A stretch of DNA of 64,000 bases from Paralithodes platypus (GCA_032716605.1 CM064552.1:11045081-11109080), one strand, 5' to 3'. Positions 21,560-32,344 are shown, numbered from the stretch's first letter. Numbers and translations: made by a program. Notes: generated by a model from the sequence alone, not told the origin.

Positions 21560-21772
21560 CTGTCTGCACCACAACCAGTGACGGTGGCAGAAGTGGACTA
21601 CGAGCAGCGGTGGCAGAGGGTCGCATAGGGGCGCGACTGGATTGAAGTTGCATGGTGTAGAGTAGTGATATAGTAGAATAGTAGGAATAGACTAATATCT
21701 GATGTTTGTAAAATATAATGTATGTACAATATTAAATAAAAATCAAAGTAGTAGTAGTAGTAGTAGTAGTAA
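21560..21772 (+). mobile_element. 3' UTR of the RLE-type LINE, ending in (TAG)n
   Basis: After the stop come GACTGGATTGAAGTTGCATG, AATATCTGATGT, AAATATAATGTATGTAC, then an AATAAA-like AT-rich run and (GTA)n. The same 3' UTR is duplicated at 22990-23140, again ending in (TAG)n, which defines the 3' end of the family. Confidence 0.75.
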
Positions 21773-21795
21773 TCCACGATGATGAGTCTGAGTGC

Positions 21796-22284
21796 TTACC
21801 CCGAAATAGGAAGTAGCTGAATTATTACCAAGTTGGGCGCTTTGATGACTGTTCTGACCTTGTTTAGGGTCCATAAGGGGGATGCACAGGCTGAGTGGTA
21901 GTATATAGTAATATATATATATTTTTTTCTATATTCCAACTTACTTCCTCTCGGGCATAGGCCGAGAGCCTTAACATTCACCGCTTTACAATGAACAGTG
22001 AAGCCTGTGAGGTCTTGTTCCAGTCTAGGGAGTGAGACATGTGAAGCACGTAGAGTACAACGAACACCTGCCATCTTGCCTTCACATGAGGCACGGTGCT
22101 CACTCATGGCCCGAAACGACCCCATCTCTGAAGCCACCTCGTTCCCGTGCTTCATTGTCTCACCCCCTACACTCGGACTCACACTCGGACTCTCACACTT
22201 ACACACACACAACGCCACCTGTTGAGCAGATAACTCACCAGGCATTGCACCCCTATAGCATATTTTGAATATGGGAATATTCAT
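21796..22284 (-). CDS. Unidentified open frame of 162 codons
   Basis: An uninterrupted minus-strand frame with mixed composition (several Cys, for example VALCVCKCES and SEHRASCEGKMAGVRCTLRA) and no low-complexity character. A possible splice donor (GAA|GTAAGT) lies near 21950, so the coding part could be a 5' exon ending there. I recognise no domain. It lies between the RLE LINE tail and a SINE-like sequence and could be part of a repeat or a small host exon. Confidence 0.3.
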   Translation of the reverse strand: MNIPIFKICYRGAMPGELSAQQVALCVCKCESPSVSPSVGGETMKHGNEVASEMGSFRAMSEHRASCEGKMAGVRCTLRASHVSLPRLEQDLTGFTVHCKAVNVKALGLCPRGSKLEYRKKYIYITIYYHSACASPLWTLNKVRTVIKAPNLVIIQLLPISG

Positions 22285-22384
22285 ACAGTGCTATTTAATC
22301 AGAGAACAATGAGGGTATTTTATTGACGTTTCGGTGGGCTTGTGGTAATGCACTGATACTAGGTACAGCACAAATTCCATCCCA

Positions 22385-22475
22385 ATAATATCTTCCCATT
22401 GATACATTGGGATTTGAACCCGGGACCTTTGGATTACCAGGCCAGTGGCAAGACCACTCCACCACACCTCCCCTA
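22385..22475 (-). repeat. tRNA-like SINE head on the minus strand
   Basis: The minus strand reads GGGGAGGTGTGGTGGAGTGG (A box region), later GGTCCCGGGTTCAAATCCC (B box), spaced about 45 bp apart as in a tRNA with a long variable arm. A tail of about 80 bp follows. It is distinct from the plus-strand SINE family. A true tRNA gene is unlikely because the acceptor stem does not close. Confidence 0.6.
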
Positions 22476-22482
22476 AAGTAGT

Positions 22483-22802
22483 AAGTGAAGCCTCAAAGAA
22501 TCGCGAGTAACCCTAACAACAAGGACCTATCTCCGGGTGTTATCATGGTGGTGGAGTACGGGGTGTTGTGGATGGTGCTGGGTGTTGGTGCGGTGGTGGT
22601 GGGTGAGTAGGAAGGATATGTTGATTGTGGTAGTAGTAGAAAGTGAAGCCTCAAGAATCACCAGTGACCCTAACCACAAGGCTCTATCTCTGTGTGGTAT
22701 TATGGTGTTGCAGTATGGGTTGGTGTGGCGGTGGTGGTGGGTGAGTAGAAAGGATATGTTGATAGTAGTAGTAGTAGTAGCAGCAGTAATAGTAGTAGTA
22801 GT
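22483..22802 (+). repeat. Two copies of the GTGG-rich unit with (AGT)n
   Basis: Copies at about 22483-22634 and 22640-22802, each ending AAGGATATGTTGAT followed by GTAGTAGT. Together with the copy at 20490 they give three units; the last carries the longest (AGT)n. The 180 bp after it has scattered AGTAGT runs. Confidence 0.75.
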
Positions 22803-22987
22803 ATTTATAGGAAAATAAAATTGGCGTTGTAGTGTTAGGCCTTGTCTTTAAAGCATCAATAGTTGCAGTAGTAGTTAAAGGAAAGTAGTACAATTGGTAG
22901 CAGTAGTAGTGTTAGTTACATCGATAGTATTAGTCATAGAAGTAGATGTAGCATAGTGGTTGTACTGCAGTAGTAGTAGTAGTACGG

Positions 22988-23140
22988 AGGTGACTGGATT
23001 GAAGTTGCATGGTATAGAGTAGTAATATAGTAGAATGGTAGGAATAGAGTAATATCTGATGTGTGTAAAATATAATGTATGTACTATAGTAAAGAAAAAT
23101 CAGAGACAAAAAAGTAGTAGTAGTAGTAGTAGTAGTAGTA
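22988..23140 (+). mobile_element. 3' end fragment of the RLE-type LINE
   Basis: It matches 21635-21772 closely (GACTGGATTGAAGTTGCATG onward) and ends in (TAG)n. The body of the element is absent. It begins right after a (TAG)n run at 22967-22984. Confidence 0.75.
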
Positions 23141-23309
23141 TCAGTATTAATAATGACAGTACCGACCGATACTTAAGAATGGAAAATATGCAGAGTCCTC
23201 ATCCCGGTTATGAAATGGTGATGGTTTCGTGGAGGTGATGATGGATGTGAAATGGTTGTGATGATGGGACGATGATGATGACTTATTGCCATCATCATAT
23301 AATATTGTC

Positions 23310-23440
23310 TACAGGGGGAAAATAACAGCTGGTCGTGGTTTAATTTAGAAAGCAAGTCAAATTAGACGGGAACAGAACCACGAGCTTACGAGTACTGTAA
23401 ACAATGTGACAATATGCCCACCAACACAACCCTTACCGAG
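23310..23440. repeat. AGACGGGAAC dispersed repeat, diverged copy
   Basis: GGGGGAAAATAACAGCTGGT, then TCAAATTAGACGGGAAC, then GTACTGTAAACA and ATGCCCACC. It belongs to the family also seen at 29.7-30.4, 31.85, 33.3-33.5 and 39.2-39.5 kb. Confidence 0.6.
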
Positions 23441-23659
23441 ATGAGTCGACGAAATTGTGCTTGTTTATGCGCGTGACGGTTTTTATAGGTCATATCGGGG
23501 TTTTTAATGTTGTTGATATCGCAAATCCTCCATGCGGACGATAAGGAGAATATTATTGAGTCTATAGGCTCTATACGAACGGTGATAAAATCGATAGCTT
23601 TAAACCCGGACCTAAATTACAAAAATACCAATTGATGTCCTTTCTAAGTACTGTATAAA

Positions 23660-24607
23660 CAAACAGTGTCACCCGACCGACGTGTCATCCGACGTAAGAG
23701 ACAATTCCCCACAGACCCTGACTATACACCCTTCACCAATCACCAGACAAAGCATATCATCAACAATCTCAAGCACTCACCCGCCTGTGGCCTAGACAAC
23801 ATAAGCAACATACACCTCAGACACCTGGGACCACAAGGCATACAAGCACTCACTAACATATCAAACTACAGCTATTCACACAACACAATACCAGACATGT
23901 GGAAGCATGGTATCATCATCACATTCTCCAAACCCAACAAAGACCCCACGCTACCCTCCTCGCACCGCCCCATCACACTCCTTTGCTCCCCCTCCAAAGT
24001 CATGGAACGCCTAGTATTACAACTAATTACACCTGACTTACCCCTAGCTCCAACACAACATGGTTTTAGGCCACTGCACTCCACAAACACTCTTCTCACA
24101 GACCTTACACAAAGAGCTTTCGACGGCATCAACTCAGCTAGACCACCACACAGATCACTATTAGCCACACTCGACATTAGTAAAGCCTTCGATGCCATCC
24201 CCCACCACAACCTAACAAACAAAATCTACAACACAAACATGCACAACAACACAAAAAGGTGGCTGGCCAACTTCCTTGCAGGCAGATGTGCACACGTATC
24301 TTTTGCCGGTCAGTCATCTAAAATCAGAAACTTTCCAAACGGAGTCCCACAAGGACCCGTCCTATCGCCCGCACTCTTCAATCTGTACATGCACAATATA
24401 ACTACACCCAATACGCCCCAAATAAACTTAGCCTCCTATGCAGATGACATAACACTCACATGCACACACCATGACCCAAGAAGAGCAACAGATCTCCTTC
24501 AACCCTATCTCAACACACTACATGGCTGGTGCACTACAAACAGACTTAATCTAGCCCCAGCCAAATCCACCGCAACCCTGCTCACAAGTTGGACAGGAGA
24601 ACACTAA
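23660..24607 (+). pseudogene. Jockey/I-like LINE ORF2, reverse transcriptase part (5' truncated)
   Basis: An open frame of about 313 codons with the RT blocks in order: ACGLDNISNIHLRHLG, HRPITLLCSPSKVMERLVLQ, TQHGFRPLHST, LATLDISKAFDAIPH (catalytic Asp), NGVPQGPVLSPALFNLY and the YADD box (SYADDITLT). It begins mid-protein at about 23660, with no endonuclease upstream. It ends at a TAA (24605-24607) where related proteins continue. The rest of the protein follows in another frame from about 24660. One stop and one frameshift in 1.9 kb indicate a recently dead copy. Confidence 0.85.
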
Positions 24608-25585
24608 TACATCCCTCAACTCACCATAAACAACACACCCCTAACACATACACACACCCAAAATCCTAGGAGTAACATATGATACTCATATGACATTCAA
24701 ACAGCACACTACAAACATTAAAAAGAAACTGACACCCAGACTTAACGCCCTCCGGTCACTTGCGCACACAAAATTTGGACACAACAAAGAAACTACCACC
24801 ACAGTATATAAACAATACATAAGATCAGTGATGGAATACGCAAGCCCAGCCTGGGCTTCTAACCTAGCTGAAACACATCATAAGACCTTACAGACTATTC
24901 AAAACAAAGCCCCGAAGATCATTACAGGCTGCACAGCTACTGCACCCACAGATCACCTACATCAAGAAACCAAAATCCTCAAAGTCAAAGACCATCTGGA
25001 CACGAGAGGCACTCAATTCCTGGCAGCAGCCTCCACGAACCAAGACCACCCACTAAACTACATGGCAACACACCCACAGACACCAAGAAATATCAAAACA
25101 ACACCCAGCACACGGTATCACACACAATTATTGTCCTCTCTCCCTCCCTGCCCACCCCGAACCAACTTCCAGAAGCACATCCATACTCATATCTCTCACC
25201 GATCTATCCACTCACTCACAGACAACACGCAGCTGCATGCACGACCTCCCGAACTCCATCCTTCCGAATCCTCCCTTCCTCGCGAGGACAGAGTCCACCT
25301 GGCCAGGCTGAGATGCGGACACCATCCAGCTCTCCTGAGCTATCAGAAGAGACTGGATGACTCCGTTGTCGACGCCTGCCCGGGATGTAACACAGCACCC
25401 CATACCATTAAACACATCATAGAAGACTGCATTTCACACAACCACTTACGCCAACAACACAATCTACACTCTATGAGAGCTCTGTGGGAAAGCCCGATCG
25501 TGGCCATGGCCTTTCTCAGGGACTCGGGGCTGTTCGGCCAGGCAGCAACAACAACAAACAGTCGAAACGTAGGTAAACTATAACA
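24608..25585 (+). pseudogene. Jockey/I-like LINE ORF2, C-terminal part after stop and frameshift
   Basis: The first 50 bp continue the upstream frame (PQLTINNTPLTH), then the frame shifts near 24655 (the bases for PKILGVTYDTHM follow in the next frame) and stays open to 25581. Blocks: NALRSLAHTKFG, SVMEYASPAWAS, NKAPKIITGCT, then the C-terminal HLARLRCGHHPALLSYQKRL and a zinc-like CPGCNTAPHTIKHIIEDC. It ends DSGLFGQAATTTN, i.e. an (AAC)n-type 3' end. The same 3' terminus is present inverted at 55175 and 51840. Confidence 0.85.
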
Positions 25586-25624
25586 CAAATGGTAGCATTA
25601 GGGCACACTGCAGAAGAGATATGT

Positions 25625-25755
25625 CACCATAGTCACCTCCCTCTCCCCAACCTGCATAACACATACACCACCTTCCCCAACCTCCATAACACACACACAC
25701 ACATACACCACCTTCCCACCCCCACCCCCACACACACACCACCTTCCCCACTAGT
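25625..25755. repeat. CCTCCCCAACCTCCATAACAC minisatellite, part 1
   Basis: Irregular units built on CTCCCCAACCT, CATAACACACACAC and CACCACCTTCCC. It is interrupted by a TIR element and resumes at 26271. A related array is at 41515-41745. Confidence 0.75.
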
Positions 25756-26270
25756 AAATGTTTACCTATGGTCCCGTTAAAATATCCTCAAATAACCTAT
25801 TAAAAACTGTTCAGGGGACTGGTTAGAACTTGTAGGATGTTTAATTGAAGTGCGGAAATCAGTATTTACTGAGAAATAACAATCTTAAAATCCGCTATGG
25901 GTCACCCAGGGTCCCTGCCCTCTCTTTCCCAGGTAAACAATGACTAGTTCAGGCAAAAATGTTATGTTATATATTATATTAGGGTTATATTAGATTATAT
26001 TATATTAGGGTTAGGTTAAGTTTGGTTAATCTAATCTAATATAATATTTGTACATTTTGGGCAGTGGGCAGGGCCACGCATGTGCAGGGGGTAAGGTATG
26101 TGGCTGCGTACAGACCCTCCCGTAAAACATAGCACATTTTAAGACTTATTTCTCAGTAAATACTGATTTCCGCACTTCAATTAAACATCCTACAAGTTCT
26201 AACCAGTCCCCTGACTAGTTCTTAATAGGTCACTTGAGGATATTTTAACGGGACCATAGGTAAACATTTA
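25755..26270. mobile_element. TIR element with ~140-bp arms
   Basis: The left arm from TAAATGTTTACCTATGGTCC through ATCAGTATTTACTGAGAAAT is found inverted at 26131-26270 with few changes. The centre carries TTATATTAGGGTTAGGTTAA-type sequence. No ORF. It sits inside a minisatellite whose units continue on both sides. Confidence 0.8.
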
Positions 26271-26462
26271 CCCCTCCCCAACCTCCGTAAAACACACACA
26301 CTGGTACCATAGTGAGAATGGTACCGTACAGATTAACCCTAAGCCTTCGTTACCAGATGTCGCCAATTAGACGCGCCACGCACAAGCTTCTTGGAGTCAC
26401 CACCAGATGGAGAATGGTCGCTTGGTAGCCTAACCAGAATATTTTCTAGGTCAAAAAGAAAA

Positions 26463-27130
26463 ATACCAAGATTATACGTTGTATACTATTAATAGTCATG
26501 AGTATGATTTTTGAAGCAGTTTTAGTTTGTTTAATTCGTAAAATATTCGCCCTTTGTGAATAATAAAATTTATTTCTCTAAATATCTCATACCTTTGTAT
26601 AAAACATGTTATCATTTCAGTTGCTTTATTCAGAAGTTTATGATTTTAATAATTAATTCAATGTAAGTTTCTTAGACGTTTTTGACATATACAGTATAGC
26701 GTTTAAACCTCACGTAGAATACAAAAAATATAATACTCCATATAATAAGATAGTCGTTATAGCCTATATGCCTACTACTTGTTTTATTACCAAGAGCAAG
26801 TGGTGCCGGTACGGTACGAAAACTTCTATACGTGAAAAATAAACTAGGACTTGTCAATTCGGCTCTCTCTGATTCCGCCATTCCCTAGCACTTTATTACT
26901 GTATCAGGAGATGCATGATTATATTTGCATCTAAATAGTATGCTCAATTTATAGATTATATATATTATCGTAATAAGATAAGTTTTTACAAGAAATCAAC
27001 AAGTTCTGGAAAATTTAGTAAGCTGTCGATATATATTTTGGATACGCTTGTTGGTAGTTCTGGCGAACAACATATGCGTTTGGATTCTTACTTGGTAGGG
27101 GTGATATTCTTACCTGGTTAACACTCAACC
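26463..27130. other. No recognisable feature
   Basis: AT-rich sequence with no domain-bearing frame. It leads up to the ATG of the SAP-like ORF at 27140. Confidence 0.4.
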
Positions 27131-27139
27131 TTATGGAAT

Positions 27140-27338
27140 ATGGAACCTTCGAAAACTGTGAAATGGAGTGTCCTTCGTCTCAGAAACTATTTAAAAGCCA
27201 GAGATGTCCCCTGCTCCAGTTATAATAAACCAAAACTAGAAGAGCTGGTTGCAAAGGCTTTGGAGCACCCGGAACTGTTGGAAAAAATCGAGCCTACAGA
27301 CACAGATGAAATTAAACTAAACAGGCTTATATTAACAA
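27140..27338 (+). pseudogene. SAP/SWIM-like protein, 5' part, interrupted by a TTAA element
   Basis: ATG at 27140, 66 codons up to the TTAA at 27339. Residues ~10-40 (LRLRNYLKARDVPCSSYNKP, then KLEELVAKAL) look like a SAP helix-turn-helix DNA-binding motif. After the insertion the same frame resumes at 27785. SAP plus SWIM architectures occur in widespread invertebrate, probably mobile-element-associated proteins that often also carry a YqaJ-type nuclease; no nuclease is seen here. I infer a fragment of such a gene. Confidence 0.6.
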
Positions 27339-27784
27339 TTAACCCGTGGAGCCCCGGCTAGTTTTGTAATGTTTGCGCACCAGAACCCGGCCGGTTTTCA
27401 AAAAATGGTTTTATTCCAGAAACAATAGCGAATGGGTTAGGAATGAAGGAAAAACCACGAAAAACCGCTCAAAAAGCTTAAAAAATGGTCCTACAGAGCC
27501 CCCGAAAACGGATTTTATAAGAGTAAAAAATTGAAGGCAATTATCCCAAAAAACCAGGTTATTGCGCGCTCGCGCGCACGCACGTGGACTTTGAGAGTTT
27601 TCAACCATCGGCACGGGTGCGTGGGATACGTACACAGTTCCCATACAAATCTGAGCCCTCTTGAGTGGCTACACCTGAGGTCACGGTCGGCGCAATTGGG
27701 GCGACGCGCCAGGCGCGTCTCTGGGGCTGTGCGTTACATACATCGCCGACGCGTCAGGCGCGTCGCTGGGGCTGTACGGGTTAA
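27339..27784. mobile_element. Family B TTAA element, copy 2, inside the SAP/SWIM ORF
   Basis: 446 bp, TTAACCCGTGGAGCCCCGGC to GGGGCTGTACGGGTTAA, closely matching 10922-11359. The flanking coding sequence reads ...TI before and NDEKEIF after when one TTAA is counted, so the insertion duplicated the target exactly and clean loss would leave the frame intact. Confidence 0.9.
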
Positions 27785-28142
27785 TGATGAAAAAGAGATA
27801 TTCCCAAATCCATACTCATTTAATGACTGCAACAAAATACTTGATATGCTGCCACCATTAAACTCTGCCTACTGCTTGATTTACTTGTTGAGCAAGAGAG
27901 GGTGGAGTAGTAAGAGGCTAGATGCATTTGAAGATGAGCGAGGTTTCCAAATGTATAAAGATGGCCACATCAATGAGGTCCAAATTAAAGAAGTTAAGAG
28001 TCACAGTGCCAGATGTACCATGGTCTTTGTAAGGGCCAGCTGTATCCGGCAGACGTCCCAGAAGGAGCGCCCCTATATTGTGTGGATCCTCGTCTCACTG
28101 AGGGGTTCCATTGAGGCTGCAGGCTGTCAATGTACTGGATAA
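27785..28142 (+). pseudogene. SAP/SWIM-like protein, 3' part with truncated SWIM-type motif
   Basis: About 118 codons in the frame of the upstream part (NDEKEIFPNPYSFNDCNKIL). It includes DERGFQMYKDGHINEVQIKE and YIVWILVSLRGSIEAAGC, the lead-in typical of SWIM zinc-binding motifs (CxC...CxH). The frame stops at CQCTG just after the first Cys pair, so the CxH half is lost. A LINE 3' end starts about 65 bp downstream. Probably a dead gene copy. Confidence 0.55.
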
Positions 28143-28207
28143 GTACCTATGCCAGTATTATATACTTAAGACTGATAATTAGGCATATGCTAATTAGCCT
28201 AGATTAC

Positions 28208-28482
28208 TGAATATCTGGGCAAGAATGTTAAGTATATGGAACGTATGGAAAGCGAGAGAATGACTAAGAGGGTGTACGAGAGCGAGGTGGAGGGACAGAG
28301 AGGGAGAGGTAGACCGAATATGAGGTGGAAGGATGGAGTGAGGAACTACATGAACGAAGGCAGTGCTGGTTGGGGGGAGGGGCGTCGACTGACTGGGGAC
28401 AGAGGTGCATGGGGGCGGTTCGTTCGTGGCAACCCCTTCGGGGATCACGGCGTCAGGCAATAGATAGATAGATAGATAGAAT
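28208..28482 (+). mobile_element. LINE 3' end with (ATAG)n tail
   Basis: Coding remnant ERMTKRVYESEVEGQRGRGR, RPNMRWKDGVRNYMNEGSAG, WGEGRRLTGDRGAWGRF, VRGNPFGDHGVRQ, then a stop and five ATAG units. It is the better preserved relative of the 14030-14880 element. Another copy of the very end is at 56213-56285 on the minus strand. Confidence 0.75.
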
Positions 28483-28573
28483 GTTAAGTGCGGGCGTACC
28501 GCCAGCCTTGTATACACTACGCGTAGTGGCGTCCCAATCCGCATGTACTTGCATTTTTTTGAATGAAAAGGCA

Positions 28574-28994
28574 TTAACCCTTTGGCTGCGGCTATGTTTA
28601 GGCTATTTAGGGCATATTCAGGCACTCCTGAATGATAAATCAAGCATTTGCATTAAATTAAGTGTATTCTGCCAAAAACTAGGCGAGAATAGCTTCAAAA
28701 TAACACCAGAACGGGCCCCGTACGTGGTCTGGTTCACCCGCAGAGGTGCCAGTGAAACGCGGGAAACCCGCTATTATGTAGCACTCGCTCGCTTGGCTAC
28801 ACGGTTGGGAGACACAGATTGAGACCCGCGCGAGACACAGTCAACCTCAGTGAGCCGCTCGGTGCTCTGAGGGTCGGAGGTGGGCCCCTCACGCTCCCAC
28901 CCACTGACACTCGATTTTTACAGGCTTTTAAAGCCTGGAAATTGCTGTAACTTGCCAGGACGTTCCAGAACGTCACCCGCAGCGAAAGGGTTAA
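28574..28994. mobile_element. Family D TTAA element
   Basis: 421 bp. TTAACCCTTTGGCTGCGG at the left, CCGCAGCGAAAGGGTTAA at the right, an inverted pair with one extra base. The interior is GC-rich near the right end. Open frames crossing it are chance. Confidence 0.85.
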
Positions 28995-29392
28995 CCAATG
29001 TTCAGACCATCCCTTCTCTTATGTTTTCAAGGCATGTGATAAAACCCTTTTAAAATGTTTAAAGATGTCCGAATTGACCCCTGATAGGTCCAAATCTATA
29101 CTAGGATCACTGGTTAGTCCTATGAATATATTTGAAATCCATGTCCGATTTCAGGCTAGGTGTCCGAAATTGCCCCAAATCCTGTCCGAATTCGGACATT
29201 TAATCTTGAAAGTTTATTTATCTCCATGTGGGTATGTGGAGAGAATGGATGAACAAAATTGGGTGAAAAGATGCAGGTGCCGATCTCGAATAAAAAAACT
29301 TGACAAGTGAAGCAGCCCTTAACAGGGTTGCCTGGAACGCCGCCATTAGGACAAGAGACGGGATGGATTAATAGTACCGGTACTGTACTAAC

Positions 29393-29535
29393 CTGGATCA
29401 ATGTTTGGGTTCCTGCATGAATTGGTTTCTGTATGGAGGTCTGCACAGCAACATCCATTGGCTCACACACGACTGAATTATCCCAAGAAACGCAGGAATA
29501 GGTGTGGTCCGAGCCTGGCATTGTCTCGACTGCTG
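29393..29535 (-). CDS. THAP-domain gene, predicted exon 4
   Basis: On the minus strand, TTTTATATTTTGCAG precedes the exon and CAG|GTTAGT follows it. The 143-nt exon starts with two bases that complete a codon from exon 3 and ends in phase 0. It encodes TAVETMPGSDHTYSCVSWDN and ends MDVAVQTSIQKPIHAGTQTL plus IQ. DHTYS and the repeated VQT/GTQT motifs are the kind of linker seen in invertebrate THAP proteins. Later exons were not found toward lower coordinates. Confidence rests on splice signals and phase, not on a domain. Confidence 0.5.
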
Positions 29536-29699
29536 CTGCAAAATATAAAAATATCATTAATCCATTTGTTTTATTAACACTGCTCTTTCACCCCACCCTC
29601 CCCCCAAAAAAAAATACAAAAAAAATAATGTAGGCTATAATAGCCTATACAGTACCAGTATATAAATCTAAGGGATGGATGTACAGTACTGTAGTGTCC

Positions 29700-29960
29700 G
29701 GGCGTATGGTCGCTGTGGTTAAGTTCGCGTGTATTTTGACGGCGATTTTGTCGGTTATTTGCCCCCTGCTGGCAATATGATGATGACAATATGTCATGGG
29801 GGGGGGGGGTGAGGGGGGGCAAAGCCCCCTCTCAACATATTATTGTTTCCAAAGGCAGTCAAAATAGACGGGAACATGATGGCAAACGTCCGCCGCCGCT
29901 CCACGTACTGTAAACAAGGCTGGCGGTACGCCCAAATTCTACATTCTCATCAATTTTGAC
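29700..29960. repeat. AGACGGGAAC dispersed repeat pair in inverted order
   Basis: GTATTTTGACGGCGATTTTG and TTATTTGCCCCCTG at 29730-29770, facing GTCAAAATAGACGGGAACAT and GTAAACAAGGCTGGCGGTAC at 29858-29930. Poly-G at 29801-29810. The family is probably an inverted-repeat element. Confidence 0.6.
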
Positions 29961-30176
29961 TGCCGTGGGATACAATAATAGGTTGAGGGGGTGCTTTGTC
30001 CCCTCCCCCTCCCCCCATGAATTATTGTCATCATATATTAAGGGATGGATGTAGTTACCAGGTGTACCACTACCGACATACAACATAAATCATCTATAAA
30101 TACTGTACTTATAATAAAATAAATACTTATAAATCTATAATACTATGTTAGGTTAGGTAAGGTTGTTTGGTTAGGG

Positions 30177-30410
30177 TAATGTATTTTTGTATCCAAAGGC
30201 AGTCAAAATAGACGGGAACATGATGGTGAGCGTCCGCGTAGTGTAAACAAGACAGACGGTACACCCAGTAACTACATTCTTGCCGTTGTTTGTTTAGGGT
30301 AATGTATTTTTGTACCCAAAGACAGTCAAAATAGACGGGAACATGATGGTGAGCGTCCGCGTAGTGTAAACAAGACGGGCGGTACACCCGGTAAGTACAT
30401 TCTTGCCTAT
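30177..30410 (+). repeat. Two tandem 123-bp units of the AGACGGGAAC repeat
   Basis: Units begin TAATGTATTTTTGTA at 30177 and 30300. Each has AGTCAAAATAGACGGGAACA, GAGCGTCCGCGTAGTGTAAA and GGTACACCC. They differ by a handful of bases. Confidence 0.85.
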
Positions 30411-31339
30411 ATTAATATATTTGGTAACATTCAAGACAGCTAGAGCCACCTTATTTACCAAGTTTCTTTATATTTGTTTCAAGGAATATAGTGTTTAATT
30501 GTTGTTTTTCATGGTTTGAGTGGAGGATTTGCATTAACTTACCCATTATTCATTAACCTGACAAGCGCGATATAGACCTAGGTGCTAGGGTAGTTATTTG
30601 TGCATTTCTAGCCCTGGATTCTGACAGAATTAGTTATATTTACAATATAAAGCATTATTTGTTTTCGGTATGCTTTTATTTTACATATATGATGTATATA
30701 TGAACCTACAAGAGTGCTAAAATAAGTGGGAAAAGCATTTGGGTGGTGAAAAACGAAGATATTGGCCACCCGGTCATAATCTCAGGCGAGAGAGAGCCAC
30801 AGGCAGCCCTCCCCTCTCGCTGTCTGGGAGTCAACTGAGACGAGCGGGGCGGTGTGTGCCGGTGTCTGGGTGTTGCATAACGATCTTTTATGCAACCCAC
30901 TTGTGCTACATTATCGCGGGAGAGAAAAATAACCGATAAATGATGATAATAAGAGGATAAATAGGTGATAATTGAGGAGGGGGGGGAGGGGGTAATAAGG
31001 TGGGGAAGGAGGGGAGGGGGAGGGGTGAGAAACACATGGATGAGTACTAGAGGGGAATTATCTCACCTAGAGACAAAATCCTTTGTTTTGATAGGCCTTT
31101 TTTTTTTGGAAGGCTTTTTTTATGGTCTTGCTTCCGTGAGGCCTATCGCGTTCCCTATAGGAAGCCTTCCGTGAGGCCTATCGCGCTTGCCGGGTTAATC
31201 TGAAGATACTCCGTCAAATGGCGCCATTTATTGGGTGAATCGCGCTTTTACAGTAGGTAAGAAAAATTGTGGGGAGGCCATGCATGCTTCCAAAATGTAC
31301 AAATATTATATTAAATTAGATTAATCTAACCTAAACCTA

Positions 31340-31556
31340 ATGCGTTGTTATATGTGCGATTAGTTTGCTTGGGAAACAGATTAACTTGCTCATGTAGTAA
31401 TGTACACCCTATGTGGTGGATTGTGTTCTTTTATTTAATAATTTTCATTTTAGTAAACGTTGTTTCCACATAGCGATTTTGATAATTTAATTTGACTTTA
31501 TATTGTCCTTGTCCCAATTTTGGTTTGTTTAGTTTGCAAGTTTTACATTTTAATAA
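31340..31556. repeat. Dispersed repeat, inverted partner at 59195-59425
   Basis: From GTGCGATTAGTTTGCTTGGG through CCAATTTTGGTTTGTTTAGT to AATATAAT it matches the reverse complement of 59195-59425 almost throughout. No ORF and no clear ends. Confidence 0.75.
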
Positions 31557-32344
31557 TATAATATCGTTTTAGTGAGTAACGTTCAAGCCATTTATTGGGT
31601 GAATCGCACTCACCGCATCTTTCAAAACAAGAAGAGGACCCAGGTCGAAGGATTCATTGGGTGCAATGCTTTGTTTACGTTCAGGACATTATTTTCGTGT
31701 TATTTTTCGGTGTAATCGGGTTTTTTCAAGTGTCGATAACGAAATTCCTCCATGCGGACTATAATGAGAAAAATATGGCGAGTCTATTGGTCCCTAATAA
31801 ATTATTTCTAATAGGGCTGCGAAAGAGGTCTTGAATATTATCATATATTTTGCCAGGAGAGGGCAAATAACAAAAAATAGCCGTCAAAATAAACGGGAAC
31901 TTAGGCTAACCGAGAACGATAGGTACGCCCGGATACTAGGCTACATCCTTCCCAAAATCCAATAATAACAAATAAAGGCCTAGGCCTATCATCCTATACT
32001 GTACATAGGATTAATGAAAATAAATTATGATTACTCAAAATTCCTAACCTAATCTTTCCTGTGAGATTGTTGTACAAAACCTTGCCACTACTGTAACACT
32101 GGCAATTTGAAGACTTTAACAAAGGACTAGCCTCAAGTCCTCAACATCAGAAGCAATAACATTGTATCAGAATAGGCAATCTAAATTCTAGACTGTAGCC
32201 TAGATTGTTCATGTACCGGTACTGTATTCATTATCATCATTGGGTATTAGGCCTAGGCTAGTTTGGTAAATTATCTTCAACCCAATTATTGAAAAAGTTT
32301 GATATCTACAGACTTAGGCTAGCCTAGAATAAATAGTTAAGGGA

